64,000 bases of DNA from NCBI GenBank assembly GCA_021234155.1, contig JAJEKV010000011.1:19234677-19298676 (forward strand). The letters are read 5' to 3'. Below are positions 46,200-55,660 of this stretch, in pieces (position 1 is the stretch's first letter; each line of letters opens with the position of its first letter). This stretch comes from Isoetes taiwanensis (Eukaryota > Streptophyta > Lycopodiopsida > Isoetales > Isoetaceae). The notes below the pieces were generated by a model that was not told the origin of the DNA, did not search any database, and saw nothing but the letters and a program-made list of their open reading frames with translations. The position numbers and the translations under genes were made by a program.

Positions 46200-47765
46200 G
46201 TAATCAGCAAAGGAGGTTGGAGAATCAATCTTAGGGATAAGAATTATAAGACTCGTGTTGATTCTGGCATCCAGACACTTGCTAATCCTGAACTTATTGG
46301 CCAAATTGTTGACCCCATCGCTTAAGATAGGCCAAGCGTTTTTAAAAAATTCCGCAGGGAGACCGACTGGACCCGGAGTTTTCCCGTTATCCATACATGA
46401 GATAACTTCATTGAGCTTATGATCAGTGAAAGGGGAAGAGATCAGGTTGTTCTGGTCCTCATTGACTTTACCTCTAATATTAATGAATAAGTCCATCATC
46501 TCCTCAGAACAATCAGTGTTAGTGCCCATAATTTTGATAAAATTGTCCATAGCAGCAATTTTGAGATTAAGATCACTAGAGATGAGAGTGTCCCCAACCT
46601 TGACTTCTTCAATTTGATTTCTCTTGAGTTTCGTTTTGGCTTTGATGAAGGAATACTTGGAGTTGCATCTCTCGTCTTCCTTAAGCTCTTTGATTTTAGC
46701 CTTTACTTTCCAACCCTTTGCAATGCTAATTTCTTCCTTCCCAATCTGAATTTTGATGTCATCTTGCATGTCAGCTGGGGCAGTGCTGAGCCTTTGTCTT
46801 AATTGAGAGAGATTAGCATGCTTCTGGTAATGAATCTCTTTTCCCCAGCTTTTTAACCAGCTTTTGATATGTTTGGCCAAGTTGATCCACCACCACATCC
46901 AACCTGTGTCCCCAACTGGTTTGGGATGGCAGTTAATAATATTCTGGAGCTTGTCAAGAAAACCCTCATGATCAAGAAGGTTAACATTTAGCTTGAAGAA
47001 GGATTTTCTACTGCTTTGATTGCTCTTGCCAGTCAGACTAATTTGCTGAGGATAATGATCGGAGAGAGTATAACCAATTAAATTATCCACCCTGCTACCA
47101 ATGGTCCACAAATTCTCACTAAGGTAGAAACGGTCATGAAGGCAACAGATAGGGTCAGCCCTGTGATCAGACCAACTAAAAGAATTGGGTTTGGTTCTGG
47201 CAATTCTAAGATTATGATCAGTGAGGAGCTTGGTCCAAGCACATATTTCATGAGGCAAGAGAGCCTTAAAGTTCTTATTTTTCATATACCTATCTGTAAC
47301 CATGTTGAAGTCACCTGCAAGGATGAGATCGTCAACATCTATGCTGGCTAAGCTCTGGTTGATCTTATTCCACACACTAAACTTGTCCCTGCAGAGGATT
47401 TGGAACGTTCTGTCATCTATCTTGAGCAGGGAACAGATGGAAATTCTGTGGGTTTTGGTGATCCAAAACTTGATTTCTCCAATGGATGGGCATTTAAAGG
47501 GAAAATGGATTAACAGCCCCCTATCAGAATATAAATTTACTGCAGTAGAATCTTGAACACCCGAAAGATCAATATAATCCAAATTAACTTTAGGTTTGTC
47601 AGTCGGGTTAGCACAAGAATCAAAATTAAGCAAAGCATTCTTATATGAGGGAAGAATTGGACCTTTTGCTTTGTCGCTTTTGCCAATGACTGGTATCCGG
47701 TTACTGACATTCTGATCTTCAACAGAGGTGCTGATCTTGTTCATGCCTGAGTTATGTAAGTCCAC
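46200..47765 (-). pseudogene. LINE-B right copy: ORF1-endonuclease deletion fusion plus start of RT
   Basis: A 534-codon frame results from the deletion joining the ORF1 RRM-like region directly to the middle of the endonuclease in frame. It continues through LILAGDFNMV, SDHYPQ, the linker and the first RT block (GKTPGPVGLPAEFF, with Gly-Pro-Val replacing the conserved Pro-Asp), and ends where the solo LTR is inserted. The long open frame is an accident of the deletion; the protein would lack the N-terminal endonuclease catalytic residues. Confidence 0.82.
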
Positions 47766-47783
47766 GCAGTTCTTGCAGTCACA

Positions 47784-48904
47784 CTAATTTGTCTCAAGTG
47801 GGTTGAAATAACCATTAGAGTCCCTGATTTTGCATGCACCGGTATCCTTTTTTAGTCTTGTCTGATAAATGCCGTATTCTTGTGAGACATCCTTAAGGAT
47901 CAGATCAGCACCCGAGGGGAGCTTGCTCAGAGTCTGCTTACAGTGGTGCTCGATAATGCTATCATCAGCACCTTCCCATCTTTTGATAAGCTTTATGGAG
48001 GCCTTTGAGTTCCAGTTGAGGTTTTCAAGATCCAAAAGAGTGGCTTTTGCCAAACTGAGTAACTCATCCATGGATTTTTGGAAGATATTGTTTTTTGAGG
48101 CTGCAGCAGTCGGCTTCGGAGTGGCCTTGCTTAACCATTATCCTTTTACATAAGTTTCTGTCCATTTCCTGAAGTAACTCGAACATATTCCAGGCCCAAT
48201 CCCTATCGTTAGCTCTACCAGAGGCATAATTTTTTTCCACAGCTTCCATTTTGCTAAGGGTTTCACAAATAACACCATCACCGAGAACTTCCATGCAGAC
48301 CCTGCTGCTCTCTGCTGATCCTGAATTAGAGCAAAGGTAATATACATGGATTTCATCTTTTCCCAAACTTTGTCATTCTTGCTGTCAAGCCAGAAAATAT
48401 TTGTCCATTCATCGTCTTCAATCATACGGAGAGCTTTTTCCTTTTCCATTTGGCTCTTGGGTTGATTCGAGCCGATTTTCACAGATTTGATGGCCATATT
48501 CAGTTTTCGCCTGCGTATCTCCAAACTAGAATCTGTAGATCACTAAAGAACCAAGCTGGCCGGAGATCAAAGAAACTTGTCCAGTGGAGAATAGGTTCAA
48601 TTCCAAATCTCTCAAGAACAGAAATTTGAAAAAGATTACGGTTGAATCTTCCTAGGGCGAGGTAGCCCGAATTATGGGCCGTAATTCTTAAGGAGCCTAC
48701 TCTGTCAAAACCCAAAATGCTAAGAAAATGACTGCCTATAGCTGTTCTACTAAATCCTATTCTGGTCCTAGAATTGTACGACTGAATGATTAGACTATCT
48801 ATTGCAGCAACAGTCACATCAAAATCGGAAGGGATGTCCGGGAACCCCAAGCCCTGGAGAACAGCCTCCAAGAAGGCCTCATCCATCGAGCCTGGGATTC
48901 GCAC
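47784..48904 (-). pseudogene. LINE-B right copy: ORF1 N-terminal part
   Basis: Frames 48904-48500, 48524-48138 and 48071-47784 cover the N-terminal ORF1. It opens with MRIPGSMDEAFLEAVLQGLG and contains RAWFF/DLRP-like hydrophobic segments, then a Lys/Glu-rich coiled region. The first frame is longer here than in the left copy. No named domain is recognised in this part. Confidence 0.55.
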
Positions 48905-48985
48905 GGAGCCCGAGGCGCCAAACAGAGCGCTTATCGTTCATCTCCCTCCCGAAGGGCTATCTCTCCCCATTCTATTGTGTCTGCA

Positions 48986-49495
48986 GACGAATCATAAATT
49001 ATGTTTACCTCTTACATTAAATACTATATTTGGTTTCACCATGGCCTATTGGATACAAGTCATCAATTTCTAATGTAAACGATCACCATGTAATACATTT
49101 TTTTTCTAGTATCGTATTTCTATTGACTTATCACAATCTCATGCCAATTTAACATGTTTAATTCTTCGATAAATCGTCATGGCGATCTGTTCGAGCAATT
49201 CAATTCACATTGTAGAGGTTGAATTGCTTGTTTTACGTCGCATATATGTCAGCATAATACGGATTTCTGGGGAATACTACAACCTATTTCGGTTGTCGAT
49301 TGAGAAAACGAAATTTCTCTAATCAATTAATTCTTGCTTAATTCAGGGTTGCAGAAATTGGATAATGGAAAGGTTTCAGATGCAACAAGCTTGGTAGCTG
49401 AAATATTTAAGTGGGTCAGTGCAAAGACACAGGAAATTCTCCTCTAAATGACGAATGCAGTCCTACGACATGGATTATATTGTCCTCTTGCATAC
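48986..49495 (+). mobile_element. LINE-E 5' segment, right-arm copy
   Basis: Mirror of 16428-17010 with a ~78 bp deletion near 49264. It ends with ctcttgcatacacgcc at the junction to the P arm. Confidence 0.88.
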
Positions 49496-49813
49496 ACGCC
49501 TATGTTTCTGCAGAATAAGATTTGCTCCATACGAAGCTAGGCCACTAGATTTCACCTCCTGACATCAACATTAAAGGTTAAAATTAATATACTAATATAA
49601 AAAGAAAAGACTTTAAACTTTGCAGAATTAAAAGAAAATTACCTCACGGACATCAATAAGAATTTTTCTAGCCTCCAACATACTCTTCTGTTGCGGCTTT
49701 ATTATCCCCACCATCTTGTTAGCCTTAGAAAGAGGTAAGACGTTCCCCTCTACTTCTATCATTAACATCAAAAATGCAAAAATTGCTAGACCTATCAGCC
49801 CCTTCTTTTCCAT
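49496..49813 (-). pseudogene. Small secreted-protein-like gene, copy f, exon 2 truncated
   Basis: Exon 1 (49813-49643) is open from MEKKGLIG to DVRE with donor GTAATT. The intron ends in CAG and exon 2 (49558-49496) is cut by the junction to LINE-E. It shares the IIKPQQKS change with copy c. Confidence 0.6.
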
Positions 49814-49906
49814 TTTGCAATTGTCGCACAACACATGTAATGGCCTCTTTTATACGTGCCTTATAAGGCATGTTTGCATGTATATGGAAGTTGGTGCATG
49901 TAAAGG
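49496..49906. repeat. Single P arm (right arm of the outer inverted repeat)
   Basis: Mirror of 16016-16427. It ends abruptly at 49906, where one of the 220 bp direct repeats begins; this is the outer edge of the large inverted duplication. Confidence 0.9.
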
Positions 49907-50126
49907 TCATGTGGAATTATGCTCATGGCTGGCATAACACGGATTCGAAAAATATTACTTTCACCGTAGACTTTCGGGAGTCTGTTTCAAAAAGTGTCAA
50001 TTTCAGGGTACACTTTTTGAAAATAGTTGTCTCGTCCATCATGATGGCAAGATTCAAAAATCTGCTCGTATGGACACTTTTTTTAACTGGACCCCGCCAT
50101 TACTAGCACCTCGTTCATAAATATGG
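49907..50126 (+). repeat. 220 bp direct repeat, copy 1
   Basis: From tcatgtggaattatg to cataaatatgg, this is almost identical to 55092-55311 (about five differences). It starts exactly at the outer edge of the inverted duplication. An open frame crosses it in both copies, with no recognised product. Confidence 0.93.
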
Positions 50127-50690
50127 TGGGCCTATGTTCGAATGGACGCGATGATCCTGCGCTTCTTCATGGGCAACTGAGAGCGCAGGTAGAGCTGTGG
50201 GCCTCGAACTAGGGTGGGGTTTATGTGCTATTTGTAGTGTGCCATCTTTACCTATTCCAGAGCATTGTGGTCCCACAGTATCCGATGCCTTCCTGATTGC
50301 GAGTTTCCTAAGCCCCCACTGCACATCCTCATCTGAGAACACCATCTTACATTTCGCGCCCGCTTGTCCATCTTCTACGCCCTCAACATGATACAGCTTC
50401 CTTACCTGATTAAGCAACCCTCCAATGATTAAGCAACCTCCAACTTGCAACTGTGATGTTCCATGCTTGCTTTATTTAAGTTTCTTCCAAAACTTAAAAG
50501 GATCAACTAACAACTCCTTTACCAAGTCTTTCTTCTTCCCTCTTAGAAATGCCCTTTTTTTTGCTTTTGTAAGAGTCTTAAACTCTTTGATTATCTGCCC
50601 CCTGCTTTCCCCTACTGCTCGTTTACATTGTCTCCTCTTCTCCCTACGCTCCTCATAAAAAAGTTCTTTATGTAAATTTTGCAAATTTGC
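50115..50690 (-). pseudogene. LINE fragment (linker to first RT block)
   Basis: Minus-strand frames 50684-50472 and 50450-50115 contain a basic helix (RGQIIKEFKTLTKAKKRAFL), LVDPFKFWKKLK and FSDEDVQWGLRKLAIRKASD. This is the order between endonuclease and RT in RTE/Jockey-like LINEs: 'FW..L', then the 'I..L..GKA.G.DG' block. The RT core is missing, so it is a short orphan. Confidence 0.6.
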
Positions 50691-51059
50691 ACTTGAGGTT
50701 AGACTTTTTTGAGGATTTTCTATAAGATTTGAACTATAGGGAGTTGGTTAAGAGATCTGACTGGTCAAATAAGAACCCACAATAAGAAGTTCATGTAAAT
50801 GGATTGAAACTAGTACTAAAGCAAAGAAATATAAGCACAAAAATTTTACCTGCTCTTTGTCGAACACTACAAGAGCTAGAAACATACCATTAGAGGCTTT
50901 TTAGCCTTGAAATTGACATTAGACATTAGGGAGGCACAAAATTGTCTTGAGGATATGGTTTAAACTCATAAAAAAAAAAATTGACCCTACACTTTAGAGG
51001 TACAAGACGTACTGTACACTACCCAAGGTACTATAAGTACACAATCGTAGTGTAGGGGT
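50691..51059. other. Non-coding stretch
   Basis: No gene is recognised. The region near 50990-51050 has alternating gtac-rich short repeats (gtacaagacgtactgtacac). Confidence 0.5.
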
Positions 51060-51590
51060 ACTTAAACAACACTGATCCAAATAGATGATGACAAAAGTGT
51101 CTAAGAACTCCCGGAAGACATCATTGACCATATGCTAGAATATTATTGGAGCATTGGTAAGCCCAAACGGCATAACTATATACTCAAAATGGCCATAGCG
51201 AGTACGAAAAGCTGTTTTTCACTCATCACCTTCCTGTATTCGGATAAGATTGGGATATCGATTTGGCACTGTGATTTTATTGAGGCCACGATAATCAACG
51301 ATCAGACGCAGAGAATCATCCTTCTTTTTTACGAAAAAGATAGGCACTCCAATGGGGGACTGAGAATGTCGAATGAAACTAGTAGCTAGATTCTCTTCAA
51401 TATAATCCCGCAAAACCTTCAACTCAGCGAGAGATAGACCATATATCGGACCATATGGTGGCATTGTGTCAGGCTGCAAATCAACGGGACAATCATATGG
51501 ACGATGCTCTGGAAGCTTGCTGGCCTTGACTTTGTCAAAAACATCAAAGAAGTCGCCATATTTATCTGGGAGCATTGAGACAGACTTCAC
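51060..51590 (-). pseudogene. Ty3/gypsy reverse transcriptase fragment
   Basis: RT of an LTR retrotransposon. It reads [68 protein letters not shown], then after a frame change FRTRYGHFEYIVMPFGLTNA and a HMVNDVFREFLDTFVIIYLD block. The YxDD position reads YLDQ, and the sequence is lost soon after. RNase H and integrase are absent. The '[18 protein letters not shown]' style is closer to fungal-type chromoviruses than to common angiosperm lineages (inference from memory of these families). Confidence 0.88.
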
Positions 51591-51605
51591 CGGTGCAGAG
51601 CTAGC

Positions 51606-52440
51606 CTACGGATGAACCTGGATTGCAAATACTGAACTTGAATCTTGCCTTCCAGATTTAATAAACTCGTGAAGTGAAATCTTCGAGATACGAAACTTAG
51701 GGCATGAGGAAGCCTCTATAGAAGCAGGAGAAGAAGAAGGAGCAGGAACTGAAACTGGAACTGGAGCAGGAGCAGGAACTTGAACAAGAACTAGAGTTGG
51801 GACATGATCGAGAGCATGGTCAGAATCCGAGGCATAAACTAGAGCAGAGAAAAGAGTCGAATCAGAACATGGTGCAGAAACAGGAACATCAATGGAAGAA
51901 TCAGAAGCCCACGATGCTGCACGAACTGAAATCGATATTGGTGCAGAGGCCTGAACTGCAGATTTACTGGAACTAGAGCTAGAACTAGCAAACCAAAATG
52001 ATCTAGTACGCCAATCAATCTGTGGGTTGTGTAGCTCGAGCCAGGGTAGACCCAAGACTATTGACGCATGTGGGCTAGCGATGAGATTGAAAGATATGCC
52101 ACAAGAAACTCCCTCCAACAAAACCTGAAGAGATGCGGTACATTCTGTGACTGCATCCGAGGAGATCTCCCGGCCATCAATCACTTCGACAGAACTAGGA
52201 TGCTCAACCTGGCTTCTAGGGATGGCATGCTTATTGGCAAACGCACTATCCATAAAGCAAGCATTTGCACCACAATTAAGTTGTGCCAATGCTTCCAACC
52301 TTCCAACCTCTGATTTCAATGATATAGAGACGAAAAATGCCTTGTTGACCTTATCCGATGGAATAAACATGTCAAAAAGTGTGGAAGGAGTCTGAGAAAA
52401 GGGGGCCAGCCGATGAGAGACTCCTACTACTTGGACCAGC
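51606..52440 (-). pseudogene. Ty3/gypsy protease domain with Ser-rich insert
   Basis: The retropepsin region has LAQLNCGANACFMDSAFANK, where the active-site triad D-[ST]-G reads N-C-G, then EVIDGREISSDAVT, FNLIASPHASIVLGLPWLEL and HNPQIDWRTRSFWF. The protease therefore lacks its catalytic Asp (or the change is post-mortem decay). A long low-complexity Ser/Pro/Val/Ala tract follows, before the RT. Confidence 0.82.
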
Positions 52441-52474
52441 CCCTGAAGTTTTTCGACTGATTTGGGTGCTTCAC

Positions 52475-53336
52475 AAGGCATCCACAAGCAATATGACCAG
52501 CTCCTCCACAATAGAGGCAAAGATTAGCCGCTCTTCGACGCTGCTTCTCGGCTGCAGACAAAGGTCCTCGAACTGCCTAATCAATCTACATAGGCTCAGG
52601 TCCAGACCTACTAGATTCTATAGATGAGACCGGAGAAGGCGTAGCTTCAGGCGCTTGTGTGATTGGGAAGGCCTGACTACCTCTCTCTTGCCTATGTTCG
52701 AAGAGTCGATTATCACATCGATCTGCAAATCTGATGGCTTCTTCCAAAGTCTGAGGGTCCTCCATAGACATCATCATATCTTTGACATCCTCACATAACC
52801 CCCATCGGAAACAATCTCGAAGTGTAATATCATCCCAGGCAGTATCTATCGCAATTTGACAAAATTCCGATGCATATACTGAAGCTGGACGAGAGCCTTG
52901 CCTTAGATTGCAAAGTTTTGTGACTGTTGTACGCTGCTGATCGGTGTCTCACAAGCATACCTCGAGCTCTGAACTGAAAGCAACAAAATCTTGCAAACTC
53001 TAGGGCTCCTTTCTCCAATAAAGGAGCAAACAAACTTAGAGCTGGCCCTGTGAGGAAAGAACTAATCACCCCAACTTATTCCTGGGCCGTGGGATATCTA
53101 TGAGGGTAGAGCTGTATCACAAGCCTAGTTTCATTCAAAAAACCATGGAGCTTGGACCGAGTGTTGTCAAACTTCTCTGGCAGATTAATCTTAGGCTCTG
53201 ATAGCCTCAATCTAGAGCTAGAAACAAATTCATGTGAAGCAACACGTTCCTTACGCTCTTTATTGTCCAGCTGCAACTGCTGGCATACTTGAACAAGCTG
53301 CTGGACCTACTGTAATAAAGTCAAAACCTCCTCCAT
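52475..53336 (-). pseudogene. Ty3/gypsy gag with zinc knuckle, broken
   Basis: Starts at MEEVLTLLQ (53336) with a TAG nine codons later. It then reads LSEPKINLPEKFDNTRSKLH, GFLNETRLVIQLYPHRYPTA, a stop, and VISSFLTGPALSLFAPLLEK, the core of a retrotransposon gag. Further on are MMMSMEDPQTLEEAIRFADR and, near 52475-52525, a CCHC zinc knuckle CLYCGGAGHIACGC (C-x2-C-x4-H-x4-C). Order gag, protease, RT on one strand. Three or more breaks make it inactive. Confidence 0.85.
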
Positions 53337-53340
53337 AGAT

Positions 53341-53960
53341 ATAAAATCACCAAATACGAGCAAAAAATGCTTATGTCAGAGTAAACAAGAATCGGTAAGG
53401 GATTCCAGTTCAAACTGTCATGAACCTACGCGAAAACAAGGAAAATACGTAAAAAATACGCAAAAAATACGAAAGAAATATGCCAAGATCGGCAAAGAAT
53501 CTGATATATAAATAAGGAATCGAGAGTACAATGACCGAAGGCAAGCAGGAACACAAAACAGATGCCTAGAAGGCTCAAGACTGGCGTTGAACCAGAATGG
53601 TTCGACAAGAAGTAGGTGCCTCCTTATATATCTAGGCCAACGGTCAGGATCGCGCCACTCCAATAAATGAGATCATGCCAAGTGTCGTGCATGCATGTAG
53701 GTTCTAGAATATTTTGGACCTCGTGGAAACAGCCCACATATGAGAAAGACACGAGGAAATATCTTTAACAAATATTAGTAACGCACTTGATAAAGATGTG
53801 TGATTCGTAATTAGAAAGTTGTGATTCTAAATTCTGTTTTGTGCAACCACCCTTTTGCATCCGTGTGACGACCATCTTTTATACATACGAGTATAATGTT
53901 CGTATGATATGAATCTGTATAATCATCACAATCCCTTGAAATGGTCTTAGGGACGTTCGC
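53341..53960 (-). promoter_or_regulatory. Probable gypsy leader / LTR remnant with TATA-like box
   Basis: Upstream of gag on the minus strand is a leader with repeated cgtatttt units (53440-53490) and a TATA-like tagatatataagga near 53622-53636, which could be an LTR promoter. No tRNA primer-binding site or matching second LTR was recognised, so the LTR limits are not set. Confidence 0.4.
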
Positions 53961-53961
53961 A

Positions 53962-54288
53962 TCAGATGTATGAATCTGCTCCACGAGGTCCTGCCATATT
54001 ATGCGCCTGATCTGTGCTGGGGAGGGGGGAGGGGATAGAAAAGTCTTGCACCTCGGTTGCTATGTTAGCTACGTCCTTAGTGGGCCATAAAATGAAGGCA
54101 TCCTTGGACTCCAAAAGCGTCCCCATTTCAGTTTCAGGATATGGCAACGGGAGTTTCTCTTCTAGAATACATTTCAGGGACACAAGTGCACATCCTTCAG
54201 GCAAGGGCAGATTGTGATGCTTGTCGAAATCATGCACCTTGTCTTTTGCAACCTTCTTGCCACTGAAAAGCATGAACCTAGTCTCCAT
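53962..54288 (-). pseudogene. CACTA/plant-transposon C-terminal-like fragment
   Basis: A 108-codon frame contains PEGCALVSLKCILEEKLPLP, then YPETEMGTLLESKDAFILWP and TKDV. A block of 'LP.P......T...A...F..WP...V' is common at the C terminus of plant proteins derived from En/Spm-type transposons. The match is by pattern only. The flanks to 54540 have no further recognisable domain. Confidence 0.38.
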
Positions 54289-55091
54289 TATCCAGCACTC
54301 TGTGAGTTAGTAATCGGTATCAACAATCGCGGCCACGATCTTGTCAAGTAATGACAACACACGCAGACATACAGCTGGCCTTTTCTCACCAAGAAAAATG
54401 CTCCGAAGGAACGCAGTCGCGATCTCGTGGAGAAGCTAACAGTGGCACCTTTGCGAGAGATCGCAATCGCAATTTTGTTGAGAAGCGAGCAGGTAGCTAT
54501 CCGTTTCACTTGAAACACTGCAAGTTAGCGATATAGAGCAGTTAGTGTATCGGATTAGGCATTTATTGGGCACAAGCATTTAACAGACTTACTACAAGAG
54601 CTAAGAAACCTCCCAGACTGTATGCAGTTGCCATTTTAGATAGAATCACACCAATAGTCATAGTTAGCTTATTTACATTGCAAAGTTCAGAGGCAATTAA
54701 CAACCCAGTCTCAACACAAATGTATTTTTACAGAGGATCATACCTATTACCATAGTCGGCATCAACAAAGGAGAAATTCACTGAGAATTGGAGCTTGCCC
54801 TGTTTAATGTGAACGATTAAGCAAATGGATTAAGTTTTTGAAAGCCCAACAAGGGCGATCGGCTGCAGCCCGAAGATCCACAAGGGCGATCGGCTTCAAG
54901 AAGCACCCAGTCCTCCAATACCTTCAGGCGCTATGTATGAAATGGAAGCGCCTCCGAGCCTTTCTTATTGCTGCAAGAATTGCAATGCAGACACAAATTT
55001 GTTTCTTGAATTTGAATTTTCTAGTTGTTCGAACAATAATTGGGCTTGTAAGTTGGCGGGTAAATACGTAAATGTCTTAGGGTACCTCATT
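54289..55091. other. Non-coding stretch before the second 220 bp repeat
   Basis: No gene recognised. It contains a short direct repeat (acaagggcgatcggct, near 54849 and 54880). Confidence 0.5.
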
Positions 55092-55311
55092 TCATGTGGA
55101 ATTATGTTCATGGCTGGCATAACACGGATTCGAAAAATATTACTTTCACCGTAGACTTTCGGGAGTCTGTTTCAAAAAGTGTCAATTTCAGAGTACACTT
55201 TTTGAAAATAGTTGTCTCGTCCATCATGATGGCAAGATTCAAAAATCTGCTCGTATGGATACTTTTTTTATCTGGACCCCGCCATTACTAGCACCTCGTT
55301 CATAAATATGG
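55092..55311 (+). repeat. 220 bp direct repeat, copy 2
   Basis: Second copy of 49907-50126, same orientation, 4,965 bp downstream of copy 1. Ends are tcatgtgg and aaatatgg. There is no TG...CA terminus and no target duplication, so these are not simple LTRs. Confidence 0.93.
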
Positions 55312-55336
55312 CCCCCGGCGTTAATGGCGCAGCCGT

Positions 55337-55345
55337 CTATAAATA
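55337..55345 (+). promoter_or_regulatory. TATA-like box upstream of the unknown multi-exon gene
   Basis: CTATAAATA in a locally GC-rich stretch (ggcgcagccg to cgccgcc) lies about 320 bp before the first ATG at 55661. It is a plausible core promoter by sequence only. Confidence 0.4.
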
Positions 55346-55660
55346 CGCCGCCATTAATTCCTCCCCCTTAATACGCCCCATTAATAGGAGGTCTATCTAT
55401 AGTGGCATTTGATTCTCCGGATGCGATTCAACCCAATGCCTTAGCCATCGATTCGAGCGCCTTCAAGAAAATGAAGTCGGCCGTCAGCAAACGCGATGCC
55501 TCCAAATCAGATTAGTTTTCGCGCTTTCTTTGAGCACTTCTAAAATTGAGCATTTTCCCTCCGCTATCAGATAGAGTAAGAGCATTGCAGGATCGCGGCC
55601 GTGATCCTGCTGACATGAATCTAGTGTTTTATTTAAGCTAAGTAGTAAATCAAATCGCAG

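Larger units (their letters stand above)
43388..48985 (-). mobile_element. L1-type LINE (LINE-B), right-arm inverted copy
   Basis: Mirror of 17011-23499. Differences: a ~1.18 kb deletion fuses ORF1 to the endonuclease (CRDKFSV joined to WNKINQS near 47372), a 386 bp deletion removes the end of the C-terminal region (near 43653), and a 657 bp solo LTR is inserted in the RT (45538-46194). It keeps the ~120 bp post-RT segment lost on the left and lacks the tiny poly(A) insertion. Confidence 0.9.

Noticed and set aside
54289-54540. Frame of 76 codons antisense to the region near 54400
   Set aside because: No motif, and short near-repeats (gatctcgtggagaagc, gaagcgagc) explain its composition.
49907-55311. 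The 220 bp direct repeats as LTRs of one retrotransposon
   Set aside because: No TG...CA ends, no matching 5 bp flanks, and the internal gypsy, LINE and CACTA-like pieces do not form one element delimited by them.
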